A stretch of DNA of 64,000 bases from Winkia neuii (GTDB lineage Bacteria; Actinomycetota; Actinomycetes; Actinomycetales; Actinomycetaceae), in assembly GCF_029011175.1 (NCBI RefSeq), contig NZ_CP118946.1:930001-994000 (forward strand). The letters are read 5' to 3'. Every line of letters begins with the position of its first letter. Position 1 is the stretch's first letter. This document shows, piece by piece, positions 30,392 through 39,482 of the stretch. Made by a program: the position numbers and the translations under genes. The notes under the pieces are model-generated. The model was not told the DNA's origin, did not search any database, and saw only the letters and a list, made by a program, of their open reading frames with translations.

Positions 30392-32027
30392 GCGCTCCCT
30401 GCCCCAGCTACTTGGGGCTGTGGGCCTCATTTCGGGGCTCACCCTGGTAGCGCGTGTTTTTGGTTTTATCCGTTGGTTCGCCCAGTTTGCCTGGGTAGGA
30501 CAGGGAGAAACCGCAAACGCATATGCCTCAGCTAATCAGATCCCCAATATCATTTATGAAGTAGCTGCTGGTGGGGCGCTGGCGGGGATAACGATCCCAC
30601 TGCTAGCAGCGCCGCTCGCAAAGGCAATGAAGGCAGACATAGATCGAATCGCGTCCTCCTTGCTAACCGCCTGTCTGGTCCTACTGATTCCTATCGGCGC
30701 ATTGATAGCTTTAGGGGCGCCTGCTATCGCGACGTTGTTGCCCGCCCCCGTTGGTAGTAACGCGCATGCCCAGCAGCTGCTGTTGACTCTGTTCCTCAGG
30801 GTGTTTGCCGTCCAAATACCGTTGTACGGCATATCGGTCGTATTAACCGGGGTGCTGCAGGCCCACAAGAAATTTTTCTGGCCGGCTTTCGCTCCCCTGC
30901 TGTCCTCATTGGTGGTAATAGCCACATACGCCCTGTACGGGGCCAACCAAGGAGCAGCGGATAGCGCGAGCCAGGTAGGGGCAGAAGCCATAAATATTCT
31001 TGCCTGGGGGACAACCGCTGGGGTGGCGGCCTTATCGCTGCCTCTATTTATTCCGGTAGCCAAACTCGGAGTGCGGTTGCGCCCACGACTCGCACTCTCC
31101 CATGCAGAGGTACATAGGGCGATCGCGCTCGGTTCTGCGGGAGTTGGCGCGCTACTGGCCCAGCAGTTCGCAGCACTCAGCGTGTTATCTCTTGCCAGGG
31201 CATACGGAGACGTCGGCACTGTTGCCATCTACCAGTACACGCAAGCAGTTTATATGCTGCCTTATGCCGTTCTTGCGGTTCCGGTGGCGACTGCGGTTTT
31301 TCCTGATTTAGCGCGGGCAGCTGCCCGCCCTCACAGGGAGGGCTTCGCAAGTGCGACTAGGAAATCGACATCTACGGTGTGTGCAATAGCAGTTGTCGGC
31401 ACAGGACTGCTCGTCGCAGGTGCGAAACCGGTGGCGAGGATATTCGAAATTCTAAAGCCTGTGCCTGGAATGTCGCCCTCGCTAGTAGCCCTGGCTCCCG
31501 GAATCGTAGGGTTCGCGCTGATTTTCCATCTGAGTAGGGTGTTCTACGCAATTGACAGAGGCAAAATTGCTGTTTCAGCCAGCGCTGCAGGCTGGGTTAT
31601 AGCTGCCCTAGGCTCGTGGGGATTTTGTGCGCTCTTGGCTCCCGATGGGGCAGATGGTCCTATGACCCTATTGGCGCTGTCCTTGGGGTCTTCGGTGGGC
31701 ATGAGCGTAGCTGGGGGTGGGCTCCTGTATGGGCTTAGGCAAATCGGGCTAGCTAGCGAGGCAAAACAATCTTTACTTGTCCTAGGAAAATGTGGCGTCG
31801 TTGTGGCAGGCGGCTCATGGCTTGCTTGGCTACTGCAGGTGCCGATACTGCGGGTACTTCCAGGTATATCCGGTACGCTGGTTGCGGGCATTGTTGGCCT
31901 TGCGGTTATAGCGGTAGCTGCGGTGCCAGCTGTCAGAGTCGTAAAAAGAGGGATGCGCAATGAGGATCTTGCAGCTAATGGCCAGAGCCGGCGGCGGGGT
32001 ACCGGCGCACGTAAGACAGATTGTTGA
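30381..32027 (+). CDS. MurJ/MviN-like lipid-linked oligosaccharide flippase
   Basis: 548 residues with about 14 hydrophobic segments, MOP superfamily. The N-terminal ARVFGFIRW matches SRVLGFARD of E. coli MurJ, but the Asp after the second Arg is Trp. In the next conserved loop E. coli PNLLRRIFAEGAF reads PNIIYEVAAGGAL, so the arginine pair that includes essential Arg52 is lost. MurJ exports lipid II; this paralogue may carry another lipid-linked precursor or have another role. The C-terminus is basic and hydrophilic. It overlaps the upstream PNPT-like gene by 11 bp and the GT4 gene by 68 bp. Confidence 0.83.
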   Translation: MGFRRSLPQLLGAVGLISGLTLVARVFGFIRWFAQFAWVGQGETANAYASANQIPNIIYEVAAGGALAGITIPLLAAPLAKAMKADIDRIASSLLTACLVLLIPIGALIALGAPAIATLLPAPVGSNAHAQQLLLTLFLRVFAVQIPLYGISVVLTGVLQAHKKFFWPAFAPLLSSLVVIATYALYGANQGAADSASQVGAEAINILAWGTTAGVAALSLPLFIPVAKLGVRLRPRLALSHAEVHRAIALGSAGVGALLAQQFAALSVLSLARAYGDVGTVAIYQYTQAVYMLPYAVLAVPVATAVFPDLARAAARPHREGFASATRKSTSTVCAIAVVGTGLLVAGAKPVARIFEILKPVPGMSPSLVALAPGIVGFALIFHLSRVFYAIDRGKIAVSASAAGWVIAALGSWGFCALLAPDGADGPMTLLALSLGSSVGMSVAGGGLLYGLRQIGLASEAKQSLLVLGKCGVVVAGGSWLAWLLQVPILRVLPGISGTLVAGIVGLAVIAVAAVPAVRVVKRGMRNEDLAANGQSRRRGTGARKTDC

Positions 32028-33015
32028 CCTGCTGACTGATGCAGGCCACAGTGTGCTAGTTGCTGGGCCGGCTGACACTGTTTGTCGATTCCCGGATCGA
32101 GCCGAGGTTGAGATCGGCTCTTCTCCCTCTAAATATGACCTGAGGGCAATCCGGAAAATATCCCAGCTAGCAGCTGAATTTGACGTGGTGCACGCCCATG
32201 GGTTGCGAGCTGGAGCTCTGGCGTGTCTGGCGGATACCGGCGCCGCGAAAGTGGTTGTAACTCTGCACAACAAGCCGGTTGGGCCAAGGGCCGTCAGCCT
32301 TGTAGGAAGTGTTCTGTTACGAATTATTGCTGCCAAAGCAGACACGGTCTTAGGGGTTAGCCCAGATCTTGTCGAGTGGGCTACCTCTGCGCATGCTCAG
32401 CGGAGCGAACTTGCTTTAGTGCCTGCGCCATCAAGAGGGATTGGGAAAGCACAGCGGTTCTTGGATGCCACGGGTCTTGGCAACACTCCGATTATTTTGC
32501 AGGTGGCTCGCCTTAGCGTGCAGAAGGGGTTGGACTTGTTCCTTGCGGCTTTGCATCGGGTAGATGTGCCGTACCAGGCTGTGATCATTGGCGACGGCCC
32601 CGAATACAGTCGGCTTGCAAAGCTTGCCGAAGGTGCAGATGTCCATTTCCTCGGACGGCGGGACGACATCGCCGACGCGCTGGCAGCTGCGAGTGTTTTC
32701 GTCTCTACCGCGGTCTGGGAAGGACAACCGGTAGCCATCCAAGAAGCCCTGATTTCGGGCGTGCCCGTAGTGGCAACCGACGTGGGGGGAACCAGTGTGG
32801 TGACGGGCAAAGACGGCGCGTTGTTGGTTCCTAGAGATCCTGATCAGATTGCCGATGCGATAACCTCTCTGCTTCAAGATGCTGCCAAGCGAGCGAGCGC
32901 TGCCAAACGGGCACGCGCCGCTGCTTCCAGACTGCCCAGTCCTGCCCAAGTTCTCGATTCCCTACTCAGAATTTATAGTCTTAATAGATCTGCCCCAAGA
33001 CGCGCAGAAAGGTAG
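31960..33015 (+). CDS. GT4-family glycosyltransferase
   Basis: 351 residues from ATG 31960 with AGAGGG upstream. The GT-B fold shows MRILQLMARAGGGVPAHVRQ at the N-terminus (acceptor loop GGVPAHV), VHAHGLRAG, VARLSVQKGLDLFL (donor-domain start) and EALISGVPVVATDVGGT (nucleotide-sugar EX7E-type region). It moves a sugar from a nucleotide donor; donor and acceptor are unknown. The first 68 bases lie inside the 3' end of the MurJ-like gene in another frame. The context argues for an envelope glycolipid or lipid-linked glycan made together with the PNPT-like and MurJ-like proteins. Confidence 0.85.
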   Translation: MRILQLMARAGGGVPAHVRQIVDLLTDAGHSVLVAGPADTVCRFPDRAEVEIGSSPSKYDLRAIRKISQLAAEFDVVHAHGLRAGALACLADTGAAKVVVTLHNKPVGPRAVSLVGSVLLRIIAAKADTVLGVSPDLVEWATSAHAQRSELALVPAPSRGIGKAQRFLDATGLGNTPIILQVARLSVQKGLDLFLAALHRVDVPYQAVIIGDGPEYSRLAKLAEGADVHFLGRRDDIADALAAASVFVSTAVWEGQPVAIQEALISGVPVVATDVGGTSVVTGKDGALLVPRDPDQIADAITSLLQDAAKRASAAKRARAAASRLPSPAQVLDSLLRIYSLNRSAPRRAER

Positions 33016-33020
33016 AACAG

Positions 33021-33653
33021 ATGCTCAGCGACGCTGCAGAACAAAAGCGGGTACTCGAGTCCTCGCGCCCCTGGCAGGGAGCTGTCTTCGGCATTCGCAC
33101 CGATTCAGTCGACTTTGGGGATGTGATCGCGAAACGAGACTATCTAGATCACCCGGGAGCTGTTTGCATCGTCGCACTTAGGAATGAGTCAGATCCAGAA
33201 ATCTGTTTGATAAAACAGTACCGCCACCCGATCCGGGCGACACTTTGGGAAATTCCTGCCGGGCTTACCGACGTGGAGGGGGAGACCTTGCTAGAGGCGG
33301 CGAAACGCGAGCTGGCAGAGGAAGTCGGTTTGGCGGCATCGCAATGGGACACCCTTGTGGATCTGTTTTCCTCGCCTGGATGTTCCAATGAGCGGCTTAG
33401 AGTGTTTCTTGCTAGAGGCATTAGTTCCTGTCCGGCTCCTGAGGGGTTTGTCAAGGAGGCTGAGGAAGCGGAGCTAGAGCTTCGGTGGGTAAAACTTACC
33501 GAGGTGCTCCAGGAGATTTTCAGTGGATCTATTCACAATCCTTCAACTGTGACTGGAGTGCTTGCTGCCTCCGCTGCTGTCGAAGGCGGGTTTCAAAATC
33601 TCCGCAGCCCAGATGATAGATGGTGCCTATCAAGAGATTCGCTGCAAGAGTAA
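33021..33653 (+). CDS. NUDIX hydrolase (ADP-ribose pyrophosphatase-like)
   Basis: 210 residues. The Nudix box G-x5-E-x7-REL-x-EE-x-GL is complete (AGLTDVEGE, then AKRELAEEVGL, about residues 80-102). DHPGAVCIVALR upstream and LFSSPGCSNERL after the box match ADP-ribose pyrophosphatases such as Rv1700. It cleaves ADP-ribose or related nucleoside diphosphate compounds to AMP and a phosphosugar. It begins five bases after the GT4 gene and closes this operon; the gene order steB ... NUDIX is conserved, though pyrG, found here in M. tuberculosis, is absent. Confidence 0.92.
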   Translation: MLSDAAEQKRVLESSRPWQGAVFGIRTDSVDFGDVIAKRDYLDHPGAVCIVALRNESDPEICLIKQYRHPIRATLWEIPAGLTDVEGETLLEAAKRELAEEVGLAASQWDTLVDLFSSPGCSNERLRVFLARGISSCPAPEGFVKEAEEAELELRWVKLTEVLQEIFSGSIHNPSTVTGVLAASAAVEGGFQNLRSPDDRWCLSRDSLQE

Positions 33654-33731
33654 ATATTAAACGGAAGTGTTGCGAAAATACGATAGGATGGCAGCAAGGA
33701 AGTCGGAGGCGATCTTAAGGGGGTGCAGGTA

Positions 33732-34430
33732 ATGACGGACTCACTCAAAGAAGAACCTACCCGACAGGCAGTGCTTGACCTTATAGTCGAGAAGGGGCCC
33801 GTTACCGCTACTGTTCTGGCGAAGGTGCTAGACCTGACCACGGCTGCCGTGAGGCGTCACATTGGGGCATTGGAAGATGCTGGGTTAATTGTCGAGTATG
33901 ACGGATCAAAGCCCGGAAAGCGTGGCAGGGGGAGGCCGGCGCGTTATTACGTTGCCACTCGCAGTGGTCATGACACTCTTCCTGAGGATTACTCCGAACT
34001 CGCTTCTAGAGCGCTGAGCTTTATTGAACAGACTTCAGGCGAACAGGCGGTAGCGGACTTTGCTGCTGCCCGGTCGCGTGACATTGAGCGAAAATATGCT
34101 CCCGCAGTTCGAGCCGCTCCAGACGACCCCCGGTCTAAGGCTATGGCTTTGGCGGACGCCCTCACTGAGGACGGCTACGCTGCCACAGTGCGCGAGGTCG
34201 GTAGTGGAGGGTATGCTGTTCAGCTGTGCCAGGGGCACTGCCCGGTACAGGATGTTGCAGGGCACTTCCCGCAACTTTGCGAGGCCGAAACGCAGGCTTT
34301 TGCGCGGTTGTTAGGAGTCCACGTGCAGCGTCTGGCAACCTTGGCTGGTGGGGAGCACGTGTGTACCACGTCGGTCCCCGTCGCTATGCCAAGAATGCGG
34401 CCAGGTTTGTCGCAGCAAAGGCATAAGTGA
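33732..34430 (+). CDS. sufR: SufR-type Fe-S cluster-responsive regulator
   Basis: 232 residues from ATG 33732, chosen because AAGGGGG lies about eight bases upstream; GTG 33723 is also in frame. An N-terminal winged helix (about 10-65, [16 protein letters not shown] then [16 protein letters not shown]) is followed by the basic wing [14 protein letters not shown]. The C-terminal half has cysteines in [16 protein letters not shown] and EHVCTT, suited to hold a 4Fe-4S cluster. Family members repress the suf operon when the cluster is present. It is the first gene of the operon, with its stop 26 bases before the sufB start; a TAGGAT -10-like element lies at 33684-33689 with no convincing -35. Confidence 0.9.
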   Translation: MTDSLKEEPTRQAVLDLIVEKGPVTATVLAKVLDLTTAAVRRHIGALEDAGLIVEYDGSKPGKRGRGRPARYYVATRSGHDTLPEDYSELASRALSFIEQTSGEQAVADFAAARSRDIERKYAPAVRAAPDDPRSKAMALADALTEDGYAATVREVGSGGYAVQLCQGHCPVQDVAGHFPQLCEAETQAFARLLGVHVQRLATLAGGEHVCTTSVPVAMPRMRPGLSQQRHK

Positions 34431-34456
34431 GGGTGCAGGAAATAGGGAAGGAAACT

Positions 34457-35905
34457 ATGACAACGTCACCTCCAGTAGGCTCGTCGGCTGCTAAAGAGGC
34501 AGCGGACGAGGCGATCATTAACTCTATTGGGGCTTATGAATACGGCTGGCATGATTCCGACGCCGCCGGATCAGTAGCGAAGCGAGGGCTGAATGCCGAC
34601 GTGGTTCGCTACATCTCGAAGGCGAAGAACGAGCCAGAGTGGATGTTGAAACGACGTTTGAAGGCATATAAGACTTTCGAACGGAAGCCAATTCCCACTT
34701 GGGGTCCGGACCTTTCGAACTTGGACATGGACCAGATCAAGTATTTCGTCCGTTCAACTGAAAAGGTCGCCGAGTCTTGGGAGGACCTGCCCGAGGACAT
34801 TCGAAACACTTATGACAAGCTTGGGATTCCGGAGGCTGAAAAGCAGCGGTTGGTTTCCGGTGTCGCGGCCCAATACGAGTCTGAGGTGGTCTACCACCAA
34901 ATTCGCGAGGACTTGGAGCGTCAAGGTGTCATCTTCCTGGACACGGATACTGGGTTGCGCGAACACCCCGAGCTGTTCAAGGAGTATTTCGGCAAGGCAA
35001 TTCCAGCGGGCGATAACAAGTTTGCAGCCCTGAACACGGCGGTGTGGTCTGGTGGATCCTTCATCTACGTCCCGAAGGGCGTACATGTAGAGATTCCCCT
35101 GCAGGCCTATTTCCGTATTAACACCGAGAATATGGGCCAGTTCGAGCGCACCTTGATCATTGCCGATGAGGACTCCTACGTGCACTACGTAGAAGGCTGC
35201 ACGGCGCCGATCTACAAATCTGATTCTCTGCACTCCGCAATTGTGGAAATTTTCGTGCGGAAGAACGCGCGCGTTCGTTACACGACCATTCAGAACTGGT
35301 CCAATAACGTGTACAACTTGGTCACTCAGCGAGCCGTGTGCGAAGAGGGCGCGACCATGGAATGGATCGATGGCAACATCGGTTCGAAGGTCAACATGAA
35401 GTACCCATCAGTGTATTTGACGGGTGAGCATGCTAGGGGCGAGGCACTGTCTATCGCATTTGCTGGTGAGGGCCAGCACCAAGATACTGGCGCAAAGATG
35501 CTGCACCTAGCTCCACACACTTCCTCGTCTATCGTGTCCAAGTCGATTTCGAGGAACGGTGGGCGATCGTCCTACCGCGGTCTAGTCCAGGTAGACGAGA
35601 AGGCTCATGGTTCCAAGTCGTCGGTGGTATGCGATGCGTTGCTTGTTGACCAAATCTCGCGCTCTGACACCTATCCTTATGTTGACGTTCGTAACGACGA
35701 AGTCGAGATGGGGCACGAGGCGACTGTCTCTAAGGTGAGCGCTGATCAGCTCTTCTATTTGATGAGTCGTGGACTCACTGAAACTGAAGCGATGTCGCTG
35801 ATTGTGCGCGGGTTTGTTGAACCTATTGCGCGTGAACTGCCTATGGAGTACGCGCTAGAACTTAATCGTCTAATTGAACTTCAGATGGAAGGGTCGGTGG
35901 GTTAA
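34457..35905 (+). CDS. sufB: Fe-S cluster scaffold SufB
   Basis: 482 residues from ATG 34457 (AAGGA upstream; the longer GTG start at 34427 lies inside sufR). Beta-helix core with [15 protein letters not shown], the [17 protein letters not shown] segment bearing a conserved Cys, and the C-terminal [16 protein letters not shown] motif containing the interface region. SufB, SufC and SufD form the SufBC2D scaffold that builds clusters with sulfur from SufS/SufU. No intein is present, unlike M. tuberculosis SufB. sufD starts 5 bp later. Confidence 0.96.
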   Translation: MTTSPPVGSSAAKEAADEAIINSIGAYEYGWHDSDAAGSVAKRGLNADVVRYISKAKNEPEWMLKRRLKAYKTFERKPIPTWGPDLSNLDMDQIKYFVRSTEKVAESWEDLPEDIRNTYDKLGIPEAEKQRLVSGVAAQYESEVVYHQIREDLERQGVIFLDTDTGLREHPELFKEYFGKAIPAGDNKFAALNTAVWSGGSFIYVPKGVHVEIPLQAYFRINTENMGQFERTLIIADEDSYVHYVEGCTAPIYKSDSLHSAIVEIFVRKNARVRYTTIQNWSNNVYNLVTQRAVCEEGATMEWIDGNIGSKVNMKYPSVYLTGEHARGEALSIAFAGEGQHQDTGAKMLHLAPHTSSSIVSKSISRNGGRSSYRGLVQVDEKAHGSKSSVVCDALLVDQISRSDTYPYVDVRNDEVEMGHEATVSKVSADQLFYLMSRGLTETEAMSLIVRGFVEPIARELPMEYALELNRLIELQMEGSVG

Positions 35906-35910
35906 CCGAA

Positions 35911-37092
35911 ATGAAGACCGATCATTCTAAAGCAGTGTTGGCTTCAGAAGGAATTAGCCAGCAGCAGTCTAAGGTCGCTTCGTCTAGGGCGGACCGCGAA
36001 TCTTCATTCGAGGTAGCAGATTTTCCTGTGCCAACTGGGCGGGAAGAGGACTGGCGTTTCACTCCGCTAGACCTGGTTTCGGAATTGTTTGATGAGAATA
36101 TCAGCGGCCCGGCACCAAAGGTCTCGATCTCCGAGGGTGATGAAGGACAGATAAAGCTCACGCACGTAGATGCGGACAAGCATCAGCCACTCGTGGGTAA
36201 GCCAGGGGATCGAACTGCAGTCGTAGCGTGGAACGCCTCCAGGGAAGTATCGACCCTTGAGGTCGCGGAAGGTTCCGAGGCCTCTACACCTATCGTGGCT
36301 GAAGTCGAGGGCGATTCGCTGAGCCCAGCTGCATCGCACTTGGTAATCAAGGCAGGGAAGAACTCCAGCTCGACTATGGTGCTTCGGCATTCTGGTTCAG
36401 CCTGCGTAACACAGACTGTTGAAGTTGACGTCGCTGATGGCGCGAATCTGACCTTGGTCTCGGTGCAGGAATGGGACGAGAAGTCTACTCATGCTTCGAA
36501 CCACCGCATCAGGATTGGCCGTGACGCTTCCTTGAAACACGTTGTCATTACCTTGGGTGGTAAGACGGTGCGTATCTGCTCCGATGTCGAGTACGCGGCT
36601 CCGGGTGGCGAGGTCAATATGTTGGGTGTTTATTACACGGATGCTCACCAGCATCATGAACACCGCCTATTCGTTGATCACGGACCAAAGAATTGCTACT
36701 CGCGGGTTGCCTACAAGGGCGCTCTGCAGGGTAAAGGTGCGCACTCGGTGTGGATCGGCGACGTGCTTATCGGTGCTGAGGCGTTTGGTACGGACTCTTA
36801 CGAGCTAAACCGCAACTTGGTCCTGTCCAAGGGGGCTATGGCCGACTCTGTTCCTAATCTCGAGATCGAAAATGGCGAGATCGAGGGTGCTGGGCATGCT
36901 TCGACAACTGGTCGTTTTGATGATGAGCATCTTTTCTACCTGATGAGTCGCGGCATTGACGAGGATACTGCTCGCAGGCTTGTAGTCCGAGGGTTCTTCG
37001 CGGAACTGATCAAACAGATCGGAGTACCTTCGATTGAAGAACACCTGATGGAGAAGATTGAAGAAGAACTAAATCAGGGGGAGGCACTGTAG
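35911..37092 (+). CDS. sufD: Fe-S assembly protein SufD
   Basis: 393 residues, paralogue of SufB. It has the GREEDWRFTPLD segment near the N-terminus, a beta-helix middle (HHEHRLFVDHGPKNC, conserved His) and the C-terminal [20 protein letters not shown] motif shared with SufB. It is part of the SufBC2D scaffold and is needed for iron acquisition. ATG 35911 starts five bases after sufB, and its stop overlaps the start of the Rieske gene by one base (TAGTG). The middle of the protein is divergent and acidic. Confidence 0.95.
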   Translation: MKTDHSKAVLASEGISQQQSKVASSRADRESSFEVADFPVPTGREEDWRFTPLDLVSELFDENISGPAPKVSISEGDEGQIKLTHVDADKHQPLVGKPGDRTAVVAWNASREVSTLEVAEGSEASTPIVAEVEGDSLSPAASHLVIKAGKNSSSTMVLRHSGSACVTQTVEVDVADGANLTLVSVQEWDEKSTHASNHRIRIGRDASLKHVVITLGGKTVRICSDVEYAAPGGEVNMLGVYYTDAHQHHEHRLFVDHGPKNCYSRVAYKGALQGKGAHSVWIGDVLIGAEAFGTDSYELNRNLVLSKGAMADSVPNLEIENGEIEGAGHASTTGRFDDEHLFYLMSRGIDEDTARRLVVRGFFAELIKQIGVPSIEEHLMEKIEEELNQGEAL

Positions 37093-37424
37093 TGGCTTTG
37101 CAATTCGCATGCAAAGTTTCCGATCTGGATGCCGGTGAAGCTACCTGCGTGACCTTGCCAGATGGTGACGGGAAGGCTATCAAAGTTGCTGTCGTTCGCG
37201 ATAGCGACGGTATCTTTCACGCCATTGGTGATACCTGCTCCCACGGCGACGTACCTTTGTCCGAGGGTGACGTCGAGGATGGCACCATCGAGTGCTGGGG
37301 GCATGGCGCACAGTTTGATCTGGAAACTGGGCAGCCGACTTTGCCTGCCACTGAGCCTGTACCCGTGTACGAACTAACTCTTGACGGCGACGATGTTCTT
37401 GTCGACGTCGATGCCAGCAAGTAA
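37092..37424 (+). CDS. Rieske [2Fe-2S] ferredoxin in the suf operon
   Basis: 110 residues from GTG 37092. The two Rieske cluster ligands pairs are clear: Cys-x-His in DTCSHGDVPLSEG and Cys-x2-His in IECWGHGAQFD, 17 residues apart, the spacing of soluble dioxygenase-type Rieske ferredoxins. It likely transfers electrons in cluster assembly, but this is not established. A gene of this kind between sufD and sufC is common in actinobacteria and absent from M. tuberculosis. It overlaps sufD by one base and precedes sufC by 10 bp. Confidence 0.92.
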   Translation: MALQFACKVSDLDAGEATCVTLPDGDGKAIKVAVVRDSDGIFHAIGDTCSHGDVPLSEGDVEDGTIECWGHGAQFDLETGQPTLPATEPVPVYELTLDGDDVLVDVDASK

Positions 37425-37434
37425 AGGAAGAAAA

Positions 37435-38187
37435 ATGTCGACTCTTGAAATCAAAGGCCTGAAGGTTTCTGTCGAGACCAACGAGGGTCCGAAGCAAATT
37501 CTCCACGGGGTGGATTTGACGATCAATTCCGGTGAGGTGCACGCCATCATGGGCCCGAATGGGTCTGGCAAGTCCACCTTGGCTTACTCGATCGCTGGCC
37601 ATCCCGGATACACGATCAATGATGGCGAAGTGTTGCTCGACGGTCACAACATTCTGGAAGGCACTGCTGATGATCGTGCTCGCGCTGGGCTCTTCTTGGC
37701 AATGCAGTATCCGGTCGAGGTTCCCGGTGTATCGGTGTCCAACTTCTTGCGGACTGCGCGCACAGCAGTTGATGGGAAGCCGCCGGCACTGCGTACCTGG
37801 ACCAAGGAACTGGAGCAGGCAATGGAGGACCTTCGTATTGATCCGGAATTCGCCAACCGTGACTTGAACGCAGGTTTCTCGGGCGGCGAGAAGAAGCGCC
37901 ATGAGATCTTGCAGATGCGCATTCTTCGTCCCAAGTTTGCTGTACTTGACGAGACTGACTCCGGCCTCGACGTGGATGCGCTGCGTATCGTGTCTGAGGG
38001 CGTAAACCACGTCCATGACGAAGTCGGCAGCGGTATTTTGTTGATCACTCACTACACCAGAATTCTGCGTTACATCAAACCGCAGTTTGTACACGTGTTT
38101 GTGAATGGCCACGTCGTAGAGCAGGGCGGACCTGAGCTTGCAGACCGTCTAGAAGAAGAAGGCTACGATCGGTTCACCGGTAAATAA
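37435..38187 (+). CDS. sufC: Fe-S assembly ATPase SufC
   Basis: 250 residues from ATG 37435 (AGGAAG upstream); longer in-frame starts lie inside the Rieske gene. ABC ATPase with Walker A GPNGSGKST, Q-loop YPVEVPGVS, signature FSGGEKKRHEI, Walker B FAVLDETDSGLDVDAL and H-loop LITHYTR. SufC drives conformational change of the SufBCD scaffold. It is a cytosolic ABC protein with no transporter partner. The stop and the sufS ATG overlap by one base (TAATG). Confidence 0.96.
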   Translation: MSTLEIKGLKVSVETNEGPKQILHGVDLTINSGEVHAIMGPNGSGKSTLAYSIAGHPGYTINDGEVLLDGHNILEGTADDRARAGLFLAMQYPVEVPGVSVSNFLRTARTAVDGKPPALRTWTKELEQAMEDLRIDPEFANRDLNAGFSGGEKKRHEILQMRILRPKFAVLDETDSGLDVDALRIVSEGVNHVHDEVGSGILLITHYTRILRYIKPQFVHVFVNGHVVEQGGPELADRLEEEGYDRFTGK

Positions 38188-39482
38188 TGACTACTTCGGA
38201 AAAAAGGGTGGATTTTACTGCCGAAGAGCTGGCTGGCCTGCGTAAAGATTTCCCGATCACTGCCCGTATCGGGCGGGGCGGCCAGCCCTTGGCATACCTT
38301 GACTCTTCTGCAACTGCACAAAAACCTATCTGGGTGATGGACGCTGTTTCAGAGTTTTACTCCCGCCACAATGGGGCAGTAAATCGCGGCACTCATCTAC
38401 TCGCAGACGAGTCGACAACTGCTTACGAAAAGGGACGAGACGCAGTAGCGAAGTTTATCGACGCGTCTTCGTCTGAGGAGGTCGTGTGGACGCGCAACGC
38501 CACAGAGGGCGTGAACCTTCTGGCCTACTCTATGCTGAATGCTTCGCTTGGGGCTGGAGGAGCGGAGGCCGAACAGTTCAAGATTGGTCCCGCAGACCGA
38601 ATCGTGGTGACTCGGGCAGAGCATCACGCGAACCTCGTTCCGTGGCAGCAGCTGGCGGAACGTACTGGCGCAGAATTTGCTTGGTTGGATCTAACCAGCG
38701 ACGGATGCATCGATCTGGACACGCTGAACGTCATCACTCCAAATACGAAAGTGGTTGCGTTTACGCATGTTTCTAACGTAACGGGTGCTATCAGCCCCGT
38801 TGAGGCGATTGTGGCGGCAGCTAGGAAAGTTGGCGCGCTGGTTGTGCTGGACACTACGCAGTCTGCCGCACACATGCCAATTTCCGTGCGTGAATTAGGA
38901 GCCGATTTCGCTGTACTGTCGGGGCATAAGCTCTGTGGTCCTACCGGTATTGGCGTTCTGTGGGGCCGCAAGGAGCTACTGGATGCACTGCCTCCATTCA
39001 TGACCGGCGGGTCCATGATTACTGATGTGCAGATGGAGAAGACCTCTTTCCATGCTGCTCCAGCTCGTTTTGAGGCTGGCACGCAGGCGGTTGGACAGAT
39101 CGTTGGTTTCAAGGCTGCACTTGACTACCTATCCGAGGTGTCAATGGAGCGTGTTGCCGCTCATGAGGCGGCGATTACCCGCCAGCTTCTGGAAGGGATC
39201 AAGCAGATAGATGGGGTGCATGTGCTGGGGCCTAAAGAGGCGGATAACCGCGTTGCGGTTGTTTCGTTCGTCGTGGATGGTGTTCATCCGCATGACGTGG
39301 GCCAAATTCTGGACTCGCACTCGATCGCGATTAGGGTTGGCCATCACTGTGCTATCCCGTTGCACAAGCATTTTGGTGTTCGAGCCTCTGCAAGGGCATC
39401 GGCCTCTCTGATAACCTCCGCTGAGGAAATTGACCGATTCCTGGACGCGCTTGGACAAGTCCGCAAATTCTTTGGAGTGTGA
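38187..39482 (+). CDS. sufS: Cysteine desulfurase SufS
   Basis: 431 residues, class V aminotransferase fold, type II desulfurase. N-terminal LRKDFPITARIGR and YLDSSATAQKP are typical. The PLP lysine is in LSGHKLCGPTGIG. The active-site cysteine lies in RVGHHCAIPLHKHFG. It takes sulfur from cysteine as persulfide and passes it to SufU. It overlaps sufC by one base and abuts sufU, so the donor and relay are made together. Confidence 0.95.
   Translation: MTTSEKRVDFTAEELAGLRKDFPITARIGRGGQPLAYLDSSATAQKPIWVMDAVSEFYSRHNGAVNRGTHLLADESTTAYEKGRDAVAKFIDASSSEEVVWTRNATEGVNLLAYSMLNASLGAGGAEAEQFKIGPADRIVVTRAEHHANLVPWQQLAERTGAEFAWLDLTSDGCIDLDTLNVITPNTKVVAFTHVSNVTGAISPVEAIVAAARKVGALVVLDTTQSAAHMPISVRELGADFAVLSGHKLCGPTGIGVLWGRKELLDALPPFMTGGSMITDVQMEKTSFHAAPARFEAGTQAVGQIVGFKAALDYLSEVSMERVAAHEAAITRQLLEGIKQIDGVHVLGPKEADNRVAVVSFVVDGVHPHDVGQILDSHSIAIRVGHHCAIPLHKHFGVRASARASASLITSAEEIDRFLDALGQVRKFFGV

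Noticed and set aside
34457-35905. Intein in SufB, known from M. tuberculosis
   Set aside because: The 482-residue frame is of normal length and no intein motifs interrupt it.
37180-38112. 310-codon open frame antisense to the Rieske and sufC genes
   Set aside because: The sense-strand genes have full motifs; this frame has no family signature and reflects codon composition of sufC.
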